From: Amycolatopsis viridis
GTDB taxonomy: Bacteria; Actinomycetota; Actinomycetes; Mycobacteriales; Pseudonocardiaceae
Reading direction: 5' to 3'
Assembly (NCBI RefSeq): GCF_011758765.1
Contig: NZ_JAANOU010000001.1
Span: 5,332,001 to 5,396,000, forward strand
Length of the DNA: 64,000 nt
This document shows positions 16,014-24,180 of the stretch, piece after piece. Position numbers and translations under genes: made by a program. The notes below the pieces were generated by a model that worked only from the letters and a program-made list of their open reading frames with translations, searched no databases and was not told where the DNA came from. The stretch's first letter is position 1; each line of letters opens with the position of its first letter.

Positions 16014-16979
16014 CTAGCTCGGGTCCAGGTTGAGCAGGCGCGCGCCGTTGCCGTGCAGCCACGCGCACTTCGTGCGCTCGTCCAGCGCCAGCGCGGAGAC
16101 TTCGGCGGCGAGCGCGCCGGTGGTCATGCCGTGCACCCACTCGATCCCGCCGAAGAGGATCTTGTTGCGGACCGTGGAGGCCCCGTGCAGCAGCAACGGC
16201 TCCCAGCCGGATCCGGGCCGGGCCATGAGGCGCGGGCGGTGCGTGGAGAACTCCAGGTAGACGTTGCGGTGCCGCTGGCACAGCGTCATCATCTCCATCA
16301 CCCACGGCCAGCCGCCGTGCCCGGCGATCACCACGAGGTCGGGGTGCCGCCGCGCGATCTCGTCCAGCTCCCGCCAGGTGCACCAGTTCATCGGCACGCG
16401 CGTGGACAGGTTGTGCCCGGTGTGCAGCCACAGCGGCACGCCCAGCTCGCTCACCGTCCGGTAGAACTCGTGCGCCCCCTCCGACACCGGGTCGGCGACG
16501 TCCAGGAAGTGGGTCACCGACACCCCGCGCATGCCGAGTTCGAGCACGCAGCGCCGCACCTCGGCGATGGCGGCATCAGGATCGGCGAGGTTCACGCTCC
16601 CCCACGCCTGGAGGCGGTCGGGGTGGCGCGCGGCGAACTCGGCGATCCGGTCGCTCACCATCCGGCCGTCCGGCAGCGGCCGCATGCTCGAGTGCAGGAC
16701 CTGGTACCGCACACCTTCCTCCGCCAGCCGCGCGACGTAGGCGTCCAGGTCGAAGTCGAACACCGGGCTCGCCAGGAGCAGGTCGAGCGCGGCGTCGGGA
16801 TCCTTGCTCGCCGCGGCGAAGTCCCGCGGGTCGATACCGGCGGTGATCGCGAGCCGCTGGCCGAACAGGCGGAAGTAGTCCGGCGCGTACTCGGCGAACC
16901 CGCCGAGGTAGGCGCGCCAGCAGTCGCGGTCGAGCACCATGCCCGACATGTCGACGATCGGGTGCGGGTGGACGGCCAT
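16014..16979 (-). CDS. Amidohydrolase-2 family protein with altered metal ligands
   Basis: 321 residues with the TIM-barrel pattern of the amidohydrolase-2/ACMSD group: GVSVTHFLDV, VPLWLHTGHN (barrel His), DLVVIAGHGGWPW (barrel His) and an SVNLADP strand. The N-terminal strand reads IVDMSGMVLDRD where related proteins have an Asp-x-x-x-His metal motif, and KILFGGIEW stands where FG[ST]D supplies the last Asp ligand. Two of the usual metal ligands thus appear to be missing or moved; an HPH triplet at residues 4-6 could compensate. Family reactions are hydrolysis or decarboxylation of aromatic or cyclic acids. Downstream of the second TetR gene in the same direction, so probably expressed with it. 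Confidence 0.75.
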   Translation of the reverse strand: MAVHPHPIVDMSGMVLDRDCWRAYLGGFAEYAPDYFRLFGQRLAITAGIDPRDFAAASKDPDAALDLLLASPVFDFDLDAYVARLAEEGVRYQVLHSSMRPLPDGRMVSDRIAEFAARHPDRLQAWGSVNLADPDAAIAEVRRCVLELGMRGVSVTHFLDVADPVSEGAHEFYRTVSELGVPLWLHTGHNLSTRVPMNWCTWRELDEIARRHPDLVVIAGHGGWPWVMEMMTLCQRHRNVYLEFSTHRPRLMARPGSGWEPLLLHGASTVRNKILFGGIEWVHGMTTGALAAEVSALALDERTKCAWLHGNGARLLNLDPS

Positions 16980-17019
16980 GCATCACCTCTCCGGTTCGCG
17001 AAGAGGCCGGGGACCGGTC

Positions 17020-17637
17020 TCAGCGAACCTTGCTGATGGAACGGAGGACGAGATCGGCGTAGAAGGTCGAGAACGCGGCATCGGACACCGGGCCGTCCGG
17101 GCTGAACCAGCCGGCCACCCGGAAGGACATGTCGAGCGCCGCCGTGGCGGCCATCCGCACCGGGTCACCGTTGGGCACCTTGGGCAGTGCGAAGACACCG
17201 GCCGCCGCGCCGTCGCGGATGACGTCGGAGACCCGGGCCCGGATACCGAGCCGGAGCCGGCGCACTTCGTCACGGTGCTCCTCGTCGAGCGCGCGCCACT
17301 CGTCGCCCACCACGGCTTCCTTGCGGTAGCGCGTGTGGTGCAGCACGAACGCCTCGATCAACCCGCGCAGCCGCTCCTGCGCGGGCGCGTCCGCCGGCAC
17401 CGCGTCGAGCCTCCGGTCGAGCGTGTTGTGCCCGTCCATGATGATCGAGTACAGCAGCTCTTCCTTGGACCCGAAGTGGTTGTAGAGCGCGCCGGGCGTG
17501 AGCCCGCAGGCCTCCGTGATGTCCCGCACCGAGGTCGCGTGAAAGCCCTTGTTGTAGAACAGGCGCGTGCCGGCTTCCTGCAGCCGGACCCGCGGGTGCT
17601 GCCCGTTCCTGCTCCGCGTCCTGACCGGCGTCCCCAT
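17020..17637 (-). CDS. TetR/AcrR family transcriptional regulator (second of two related copies)
   Basis: 205 residues from the ATG at 17637. N-terminal HTH at about 20-65: RLFYNKGFHATSVRDITEAC followed by recognition helix LTPGALYNHFGSKEELLYSI, which differs from that of the TetR at 4393-5019 at only three positions. The C-terminal domain contains HHTRYRKEAVVGDEWRAL, similar in position to TYRKETSISHAEWRNL in the other copy, so the two are true paralogues. A near-perfect 20-bp palindrome lies 72-91 bp upstream. Probable autoregulated repressor of the surrounding catabolic genes; having two paralogues on the same operator suggests two inducing ligands or a two-step response. Confidence 0.87.
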   Translation of the reverse strand: MGTPVRTRSRNGQHPRVRLQEAGTRLFYNKGFHATSVRDITEACGLTPGALYNHFGSKEELLYSIIMDGHNTLDRRLDAVPADAPAQERLRGLIEAFVLHHTRYRKEAVVGDEWRALDEEHRDEVRRLRLGIRARVSDVIRDGAAAGVFALPKVPNGDPVRMAATAALDMSFRVAGWFSPDGPVSDAAFSTFYADLVLRSISKVR

Positions 17638-17708
17638 CGCTTCCCACCGACTTCCGTGCGACCGAGCGGTGCGCCCGGTGGTCGCGCCCCCAGGGCACGA
17701 CCACCGGG

Positions 17709-17728
17709 ATGTATGATCGTTCATACAT
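17709..17728. promoter_or_regulatory. TetR-type operator copy 5 (second TetR gene)
   Basis: ATGTATGATCGTTCATACAT: 8-bp arms ATGTATGA/TCATACAT are perfect inverted repeats around TCGT. It contains TATGATCGTTCATA (17712-17725) and shows that the full operator probably extends to 20 bp. Confidence 0.6.
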
Positions 17729-17802
17729 CTACCGCGCCGCCCACCTTACCGGAACGGGCGGACCGGCCGATCTGTGACCTGTCGCACGCCCGGGCAACAC
17801 GG

Positions 17803-19020
17803 TCAGCACCACACCTCCGTACTGTTGTCGGTGTAGCCGAGCGAGCGGTAGACGGCGTCAACCAGGCTCTGCCCCCGGTCGTTGAGCAGCGTGCCCGGCC
17901 CCATGTTGTTCATGGTGTAGCCGAAGGACATGCGGTTGTCCGGCGAGGCGAAGCCCAGGCTGCCGCCGAAACCGGGGTGCCCGAAGGCGTCCGCGGACAG
18001 GATGACGCTGTCCCGCAGACCGTAGGGCCGGTGCCGGTTGTCGATCGACCGGAAGTAACCGGCGGAGAACCGGCTGCCGATCAGCAGCGTCTCATCGTGG
18101 CCCGCGGAGACCGTCGTCGTCATCCGCGCCAGAGCGCGCCGGTCCACCAGCTCCACTCCGGCGAGCCCGCCACCGCAGGCCAGCGGTGCGTACATCCCGG
18201 CCAGCCCGCGGGCGTTGCTGATCCCGCCCGCGGCCCCGATCTCGGCCGCGTGCGCGTTGCGCGAGTCGAAGCCGGTCGGCCCGGGCAGCATGTACCCGCC
18301 GGAGTTGGCGAAGATCTGGCCGGGGATGGACTCCGGTTTGGTCGCCGCCATCGTCATGAACAGCGACGGCTCGTCACCCTCGCGGGGCTCGGGGAAGATC
18401 ATCGGCGCGAGCCGCGGCTCGACCTCCTCCGGGCACCCGATCCAGAAGTCCAGACCGAGCGGACCGGCGACCTCGTCCCGGAAGAACTCGCCGAGCGACT
18501 TCCCGGACACCCGGTGGACGACCTCACCGATCAGCCAGCCGAAGGTGAGGGCGTGGTAGCCGTGCCTGGTGCCCGGCTCCCACAACGGCTTCTCCACCTC
18601 GAGCGCGCCGATCATCCGGTCCCAGTCGAAGAAAGCGCTGTCCGGCAACGGGGTGCTGATCACCGGCAGTCCACTTTGGTGACTCAGCAGCATCCCGACG
18701 GTGATGTCCTCCTTGCCCGACTGGCCGAACTCCGGCCAGTAGCGCGCGACCGGCGCGGCCAGGTCCAGCTGCCCGCGGGACGCGAGCACGTGGGCGCACA
18801 GCGCGGTCGCACCCTTGGTGCAGGAGAAGATCACGCTCGCGGTGTCCTGCTCCCACGGGCGGCCGGTCTCCCGGTCGGCGACGCCACCCCACAGGTCCAC
18901 CACCGGTTCGCCGTCGATCATGACGCAGACCGACGCGCCCACCTCCCCGCGGTCGGCGAAGTTCCGCTCGAACTCCTCGCGGACGCGCGAGAACTCTTCC
19001 GCACAGCTACCACCGATCAT
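17803..19020 (-). CDS. Serine hydrolase, beta-lactamase/EstB family
   Basis: 405 residues from the ATG at 19020 with AGGAAG upstream. The catalytic SxxK motif is SCTK at about residues 66-69 (SVIFSCTKGATA), the Tyr motif is HGYHALTFG near 160, and a C-terminal GHPGFGGSLGF provides the third motif, as in class C-like esterases (EstB, LpqK-like). No signal peptide, so cytoplasmic. Such enzymes cleave carboxylic esters or lactones, not usually beta-lactams. Lies between the second TetR gene and a secreted homologue, all in one direction, so it may release the acid that is then CoA-activated. Confidence 0.82.
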   Translation of the reverse strand: MIGGSCAEEFSRVREEFERNFADRGEVGASVCVMIDGEPVVDLWGGVADRETGRPWEQDTASVIFSCTKGATALCAHVLASRGQLDLAAPVARYWPEFGQSGKEDITVGMLLSHQSGLPVISTPLPDSAFFDWDRMIGALEVEKPLWEPGTRHGYHALTFGWLIGEVVHRVSGKSLGEFFRDEVAGPLGLDFWIGCPEEVEPRLAPMIFPEPREGDEPSLFMTMAATKPESIPGQIFANSGGYMLPGPTGFDSRNAHAAEIGAAGGISNARGLAGMYAPLACGGGLAGVELVDRRALARMTTTVSAGHDETLLIGSRFSAGYFRSIDNRHRPYGLRDSVILSADAFGHPGFGGSLGFASPDNRMSFGYTMNNMGPGTLLNDRGQSLVDAVYRSLGYTDNSTEVWC

Positions 19021-19063
19021 CGGACTTCCTTTCCTCGGACGCACACCGTCGTGCGCACCGTGT

Positions 19064-20623
19064 TCATCCCCCAACCGACTGCTGGAGGGATGCCAGCAGC
19101 GCCGGAAGCGCCGCCGGAAGCTGCTCGCCCGTGATGCGGGCCGTCTGCTGCCAGCCGTCCAGCAGGCGCGGCAGCAGATCGGGCACCTGCTGCGCCAGTT
19201 GCGCGGTCCCGGCCGGAAGCGCGGTCAGCGCCGCGAACCCGGTGCGCGGAACGTCCATCAGGGACCGGATGGTGCCGGCGGCGGCCAGCTTCCCGCCGCA
19301 CCCGAAGATCGTGCAGCCCTTCGGCGCGTTCGGACCGAGCTGCGCCACGGCGAGGTTGTCGGGCACGCTGACGAACAGGCTCGGGTCGACCGCGCCCGGC
19401 TTCGGCGCGACGTACGGCGGCGCCGCCGGCTGCCGGGGCGCGACAGCAGTGTCGACGGACTGCATCAGCAGGCGGAAGAACTCGTACTCGACGCGGCTGG
19501 TCTGCCCCGGTGCGACGGCGGTGAGCGGATCGCCCACGTCGACCCGGCTGGGCGGCCAGTTGAGCGTCCCGCTGGAGCGGGTCACCACCATGTCCAGGCT
19601 GGGGATCACGAAGATGTGCTGGCCGAAGAACCCGTACGAGAAGTACATGTCGGCCGGTGCGCTGGAGATCATCGGCGCCGGGTTGCGGGTGGCGGCGAAG
19701 GCGGACGGGGTGATCCAGTACGGGCCGGCGTTGAGCCAGGTCAGGTACCCGTAGCCGGGGTTGTTCGGGCTCGGCGTGCGCAGCTCACGCAGGTAGCTCT
19801 CGGAGATCAGCCGCTTCCCGTGGAAGGTTCCGCTGTTGGCCAGCAGCTGACCGATGCGCCCGAAGTCGTCACCGGGCAGGAACAGGTTCGACCAGCCGTC
19901 GGTGTTGCCGTCGCGGTCGCGCAGCCAGAACCAGTGGTCCCGCGGAATGCCGACCGGACCGAAGAGCTCGCGCTGCGCGAAGTCCTGGAGGTCCTCGCCG
20001 ACGGCGCGCTGCACCACGTAGGCCACCACGGACGGCCCGGTCTGCGAGTACCGGTAGAAGGTCCCGGGCTGGTGGTCGAACGGCAGGGACAGGAACTCGC
20101 GGATGCGGTCGGGCATGGCGAGGTTCAGCTCGCGCGTCCAGTTCGCCCGGACGCCGCTGGTCTGGGTCAGCAGCTGGCGGACGGTGACGGCGCGGTGGGC
20201 CGCGTCCCCGAGGCCCGGTGGCAGGTACTTCCCGATCGGATCGTCGACGGAGAGGCGGCCGAGGGTGACGGCGCGGCCGGCGAGCAGGGCGGTGATCGTC
20301 TTGGTCTGGCTCCAGTTGTTGCCCGGGATGTGACCGAGCAGCGGGTCGAAGATCCCTGTCCCGACGAGACAGTCGTGCCGGTAGACCTGCACCGTCTCCG
20401 ACCCGTTGACCGAGAGGAGGTTGAGCGCGTGGCCGAGGGTGACGGGATCGAGACCGACCTGCTCGGGGCGCGCGGTCTCGTACCGGTCACCGGCGTCGGC
20501 ACACCCGGTTCCGCCCGCGGCCGTGGCGCGCTCCGGCGCGACCGCCCCGAGGGTGGTTGCGACCAGCGCCGCGGCCAGCACGCCGGCGAGCACGGCCCAC
20601 CGGCGCGAGAGTGACAGCTTCAT
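19064..20623 (-). CDS. Secreted serine hydrolase, beta-lactamase/transpeptidase fold
   Basis: 519 residues. A Sec signal peptide covers about residues 1-36 (RR, hydrophobic core, cleavage after ATAA). SxxK is SQTK at about 105-108, the Tyr motif is YRYSQTG near 198, and a beta-lactamase fold ends near residue 400; the last 120 residues (PYVAPKPGAVDPSLF onward) are a Pro/Leu-rich extension with a CTIFGCGGK pair of cysteines. Probably an extracellular esterase that supplies the substrate taken up by the importer. Two copies of the shared operator lie 69 and 160 bp upstream of the start, the only gene here with two. Confidence 0.8.
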   Translation of the reverse strand: MKLSLSRRWAVLAGVLAAALVATTLGAVAPERATAAGGTGCADAGDRYETARPEQVGLDPVTLGHALNLLSVNGSETVQVYRHDCLVGTGIFDPLLGHIPGNNWSQTKTITALLAGRAVTLGRLSVDDPIGKYLPPGLGDAAHRAVTVRQLLTQTSGVRANWTRELNLAMPDRIREFLSLPFDHQPGTFYRYSQTGPSVVAYVVQRAVGEDLQDFAQRELFGPVGIPRDHWFWLRDRDGNTDGWSNLFLPGDDFGRIGQLLANSGTFHGKRLISESYLRELRTPSPNNPGYGYLTWLNAGPYWITPSAFAATRNPAPMISSAPADMYFSYGFFGQHIFVIPSLDMVVTRSSGTLNWPPSRVDVGDPLTAVAPGQTSRVEYEFFRLLMQSVDTAVAPRQPAAPPYVAPKPGAVDPSLFVSVPDNLAVAQLGPNAPKGCTIFGCGGKLAAAGTIRSLMDVPRTGFAALTALPAGTAQLAQQVPDLLPRLLDGWQQTARITGEQLPAALPALLASLQQSVGG

Positions 20624-20691
20624 CGATGCCTCTCCGGTTCCTGACAGGTCGGCCTGGCCGGGTACTCAACCCGACCAGACCGACCGTTGTC

Positions 20692-20705
20692 AATGATCGT
20701 TCATA
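20692..20705. promoter_or_regulatory. TetR-type operator copy 6
   Basis: AATGATCGTTCATA, 12 of 14 positions as in the perfect palindrome, 68 bp upstream of the secreted hydrolase start. Confidence 0.55.
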
Positions 20706-20782
20706 TACGGCTGTTCAGACGAAGACCCGCCCGTGAAGTGGTGCACTCGGGGCGCGTCACACGACGCGACAGGTCTCAGCTG

Positions 20783-20796
20783 TATGAACGTTCATA
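20783..20796. promoter_or_regulatory. TetR-type operator copy 7 (perfect palindrome)
   Basis: TATGAACGTTCATA is a perfect 14-bp palindrome and the best copy in the window. It lies 159 bp upstream of the secreted hydrolase and 71 bp beyond the 3' end of the racemase gene. No + strand gene starts after it, so it may be a second operator for looping or cooperative binding. Confidence 0.6.
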
Positions 20797-20867
20797 ATGG
20801 AACCGGCGGACGGGGGCAACGACGTCCGCTCGAACAGGTGACGGCGCTCGTGCGCCCTAGGAGGGAT

Positions 20868-21980
20868 TCACCCAGCTGGGTGACGTACGCCCCAGGCGCG
20901 CAACACGGCCGCGGTGTCGGAACCGGGCTCCCGTGGTGCGGCCGGCAGATCGGGCGCGCTGCGGGAGAACCGCGGCGCCGGGGCGGCCTGGCGGACCCCG
21001 CCCAGCTCGACGATCGTGTCGCGCCCGGCGAGCTGTGGTTCGTCGACGGCTTCCGCGAAGTCGAGCACCGGGGTGACGCACGCGTCGGTGCCGGCGAACC
21101 GCTCGGCCCACTCGTCCCGGGTCCGGGTCTCGAACGCCTGCTGGAAGGCTTGCCGCACACGCGGCCACCCGGAGCGGTCGAGCTGCTCCGGGAGATCGGC
21201 GTCGCGCAGTCCGAGACCGTCGACGAGCTGGGCGTAGAACTGCGGCTCGATCGCGCCGACCGCGACGTGCCGGCCGTCGCGGCACCGGTAGGTGTCGTAG
21301 AAGGGCGCGCCGCTGTCCACGAGGTTCGACGCCGGCTCGTCCCGCCACTGACCGACGCCGCGCAGCGCCCACACGCCCTGGGCCAGGGATGTCACGCCGT
21401 CCACGATCGCCGCGTCGACCACCTGCCCGAGGCCCGACCGCGCGCGTTCCCACAGCGCCGACAGCACACCCAGGACGAGGTACAGCGATCCGCCGCCGAA
21501 GTCCCCGACCAGGTTCAGCGGCGGCGTGGGGCGCGCACCGGCCGTGCCGATCGCGTGCAGCACGCCCGTCACGGCAAGGTAGTTGATGTCGTGCCCGGCC
21601 TGGGTGGCGCGCGGCCCGTCCTGACCCCAGCCGGTCATGCGGCCGTAGACCAGGCCCGGGTTGCGGTCCAGGCACTCCTTGGGGCCGATGCCCAGCCGCT
21701 CGGTGACCCCGGGCCGGAACCCCTCGATCAGCACGTCGGCCTTCTCGACCAGCGCGAGCACCAGGTCGCGCCCCTCCGGCTGCTTCAGATCGGCCGAGAT
21801 CGAGCGCCGGCCGCGCATCAGCCAGTCAGCGGTGTCCTCGGGCACCACCCGCAGGCCGCCCCGGGGCCGCTCGACGCGCACCACCTCGGCGCCCAGATCG
21901 GCCAGGAGCATGGCCGCATGGGGCCCCGGGCCGATCCCTCCCAGCTCCAGCACGCGCAACCCGTACAACGGTCCCGCCAC
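20868..21980 (-). CDS. Alpha-methylacyl-CoA racemase (CaiB/BaiF family)
   Basis: 370 residues from the GTG at 21980 behind GGAGGAGGA. The N-terminus GLRVLELGGIGPGPHAAML and GAEVVRVERP are typical of the racemase branch of class III CoA-transferases. The three catalytic residues known for the Mycobacterium tuberculosis racemase (His126, Asp156, Glu241) all have counterparts here at a constant offset of four: His130 (QAGHDINY), Asp160 (VGDFGGGS) and Glu245 (VGAIEPQFY). It should interconvert 2R and 2S methyl-branched acyl-CoAs, so intermediates of this operon probably carry an alpha-methyl branch. Last gene of the nine-gene operon. Confidence 0.88.
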   Translation of the reverse strand: MAGPLYGLRVLELGGIGPGPHAAMLLADLGAEVVRVERPRGGLRVVPEDTADWLMRGRRSISADLKQPEGRDLVLALVEKADVLIEGFRPGVTERLGIGPKECLDRNPGLVYGRMTGWGQDGPRATQAGHDINYLAVTGVLHAIGTAGARPTPPLNLVGDFGGGSLYLVLGVLSALWERARSGLGQVVDAAIVDGVTSLAQGVWALRGVGQWRDEPASNLVDSGAPFYDTYRCRDGRHVAVGAIEPQFYAQLVDGLGLRDADLPEQLDRSGWPRVRQAFQQAFETRTRDEWAERFAGTDACVTPVLDFAEAVDEPQLAGRDTIVELGGVRQAAPAPRFSRSAPDLPAAPREPGSDTAAVLRAWGVRHPAG

Positions 21981-22021
21981 GGCGGTCCTCCTCCTCGGTC
22001 CGGCCGGCGGGAGCGCGTACC

Positions 22022-23299
22022 TCAGGCGAGCCGCAGCAGCAGCGACGTCGTGTCGCCACCGCCGGAAAGGCCCACCGTCATCGCCGTCCGCCGGCCACTG
22101 TCGGCAATCCGCTCGGGAGTACCAGTCAGAGCGCGCGCGGGCAAGCGGGGATAGGGGTTCACCAGGTTCGCCGTGGGGGCCACCCGGTTCTCGGTCAGCA
22201 TCACGAGACTCGCGAGCACCTTGAGCAGCCCGGCCGCCCCGGGCAGGTGGCCGTAGCACGCTTCCTGCGAGGTCAGCGTGAGCGGCGCGTCGTCGGCGAG
22301 GTTCGCGCGCAGGGTCGCCAGCGTCTCGCACAGGAAGTCCTCGAGCTGCCGGTTGCCCTCGGCGAAGTCGCAGAAGAAAGCCAGATCGCCGAGGCCCACC
22401 CCGCCGGCCGCGAGGAGGCGCTGGATGTCGGCCGCGCACCCCGTCGGATCGCCGAGGCCCATCGGGTTGCCGCCGCCGTTGCGGGACGAGAACCCGATGA
22501 ACTCGAGGCCGGTGTCCACCCCGCCGCCGGGGTGCCGGGCGGAGCTCAGCACGGCGGCGGCCGCGCCTTCGGCCGGTGCGTTGCCGGTCTGCACCGCGTC
22601 GTGCGGCCGGACGTCCGCCGGATCGTCCGAAATGGACGAAGCGCGGTGGCCGGACCGGCCGGCGTACCCCGTCGCGGACAGGTACAGCGGCTCCAGGATC
22701 GTGTCCACCCCGACGACGACCGCGTGCTCGACCTCGCCGCGCGCGACCATGCTCGCGGCGAGCTCGAACCCCCGCAACGAGGTGCTGCACCCGCCGGTCA
22801 CCGTCAGAGTGGGGATGTCGAGGCCGAGGTTGGTGCACAACCCGGACGCGATGCTGCCCGGCGCCACCTTGGACCAGTAGTCGAAGGCAACACCCGCCGG
22901 ACCGGCGTCGGCGAACCGGTCCAGCAGCGCGGCCGTCTCCTGCAGGGCGAACTGGAACGACGTCACGATCAGCACCGCGTCCCCGCGGCTGATCTCGGCG
23001 GCCGTCAGCTCGGCGTGGTCGAGTGCACCGGCCACCGCGGTGTGCGCCAGCCTGCTCGCGCGCGGCAGCCTGGACAGCAGGCGATCGGGCAGATCCAGGG
23101 TCTCCGCACCGGTTCCCGGCACCTGACCGGCGACCCGGATGGGCGTCCCCGGCAGCTCGAACGGCGTGATGGCGCACGTTCCGGCCATCACCGCGTCGGC
23201 GAACTCCTTGTAGTCGTGGCAGGGGCGGTCCGCGCCGGGCAACGCGAAACCGGCACCCCGGACCGTGACGGGCTTCCAGGCGGCTTGGGTGGGCAACAT
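22022..23299 (-). CDS. KAS-II-like condensing enzyme with incomplete active site
   Basis: 425 residues from the ATG at 23299 with TGGAG 5 nt upstream. KAS-I/II fold: nucleophile Cys171 in VTGGCSTSLRG and the second catalytic His351 in YGHLPGAAGLLK. The first catalytic His (normally HGTGT) is replaced by CDFAEGN near 310-316, and the conserved Lys before the GH motif is Glu (SQEACYGH). So the Cys-His-His triad is reduced to Cys-His. It may be a chain-length-factor-like partner of the complete KAS-II at 28638, an acyl-transfer enzyme, or a condensing enzyme that does not decarboxylate. Eighth gene of the operon, 29 bp after the SDR. Confidence 0.8.
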   Translation of the reverse strand: MLPTQAAWKPVTVRGAGFALPGADRPCHDYKEFADAVMAGTCAITPFELPGTPIRVAGQVPGTGAETLDLPDRLLSRLPRASRLAHTAVAGALDHAELTAAEISRGDAVLIVTSFQFALQETAALLDRFADAGPAGVAFDYWSKVAPGSIASGLCTNLGLDIPTLTVTGGCSTSLRGFELAASMVARGEVEHAVVVGVDTILEPLYLSATGYAGRSGHRASSISDDPADVRPHDAVQTGNAPAEGAAAAVLSSARHPGGGVDTGLEFIGFSSRNGGGNPMGLGDPTGCAADIQRLLAAGGVGLGDLAFFCDFAEGNRQLEDFLCETLATLRANLADDAPLTLTSQEACYGHLPGAAGLLKVLASLVMLTENRVAPTANLVNPYPRLPARALTGTPERIADSGRRTAMTVGLSGGGDTTSLLLRLA

Positions 23300-23328
23300 C
23301 GGAACTCCAGTTCGTGAGTGCTCGCGGG

Positions 23329-24180
23329 TCACGGCAGGCCGCCGTCGATGGAGTACGACTGGCCGGTGATCGAACGGGCGTGGTCGCTGAGCAGGAAGGC
23401 CGTCATCTCGGCCACCTCCTCCGCGTCGATGAGGCGACGGAGGGCGGTGCTCTTCACCGTGCTGCGCCAGTAGCGTTCCCAGGTCAGGTCCGGCGGACCG
23501 GCGTGCCGGCGAACGCTGTCCATGAAGTCGCCGCCGAACTGGCTTTCGTCGCGCACCATCTCGGTGTCGGTGAAGCCCGGGCACACGGCGTTGACCCGCA
23601 CCTGCGTGGGCCCCACCTCCAGGGCCAGCGACCGGACCAGGCCGTTGATCCCCCACTTCGAGGCCGAGTACGAGGTGTTCGCGGGAACTCCGCGTTTGCC
23701 GGCCGCGCTCGAGATGAGGACGATCGAACCGCGCCGGCGGTGCATCATCCCCGGCACCACCGCCCGGCAGAACCGGAACGACCCGGCGAGGTTGGTGTCG
23801 ATCGTGCGCAGCCACGACTCCTCGTCCTGGTCGCACAGGTACTTCTGCCCCATCGCGGTCCCCGCCGCGTTGACCGCGAAGGTGACCGGCCCGTACCGCT
23901 CCTCCACCTCGGCGACGGCGGACTGCACCGAATCCAGGTCACGCACGTCACCGGGGCAGGCGAACGCCTCACCACCGGCCGCCACGATCTTCTTCTCCGC
24001 CGTGCGCAGGCGCTCCAGGTTCCGGCCGAGCAGCCCGACGGCCGCGCCGCCGGCCGCCAGCACCTCGGCGACCGCGAGGCCGATACCGCTGCCACCACCG
24101 GTGACGAACGCCACCTGCCCCTCGAAGCGCGCGCCGGCGCCGGGTTCTTCACGCGATGCGGCCGGGAAAGCCACCGCCAT
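23329..24180 (-). CDS. SDR family oxidoreductase
   Basis: 283 residues. VAFVTGGGSGIGLAVAE near residues 24-40, NAAGTAMG, LISSAAGKRG and TSYSASKWGIN (Tyr-x-x-x-Lys) identify a classical SDR; GQSYSIDGGLP closes the fold. A 25-residue insertion rich in Trp/Arg (RRHAGPPDLTWERYWRS) sits in the substrate-binding loop after GFTDTEM, suggesting a bulky or CoA-linked substrate. Its start codon at 24180 lies inside the preceding gene (32-bp overlap) with GGAGGTGG just upstream, so the two SDRs are translationally coupled. Confidence 0.85.
   Translation of the reverse strand: MAVAFPAASREEPGAGARFEGQVAFVTGGGSGIGLAVAEVLAAGGAAVGLLGRNLERLRTAEKKIVAAGGEAFACPGDVRDLDSVQSAVAEVEERYGPVTFAVNAAGTAMGQKYLCDQDEESWLRTIDTNLAGSFRFCRAVVPGMMHRRRGSIVLISSAAGKRGVPANTSYSASKWGINGLVRSLALEVGPTQVRVNAVCPGFTDTEMVRDESQFGGDFMDSVRRHAGPPDLTWERYWRSTVKSTALRRLIDAEEVAEMTAFLLSDHARSITGQSYSIDGGLP

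Noticed and set aside
20868-20883. Palindrome TCACCCAGCTGGGTGA at the end of the racemase gene
   Set aside because: It includes the stop codon and last coding triplets and has no loop; it does not match the regulon palindrome and is probably chance.
20733-22154. Plus-strand open frame following the perfect operator at 20783
   Set aside because: It would begin before the operator and run antisense to the racemase gene, with shadow-like composition. I found no real plus-strand gene for this operator.
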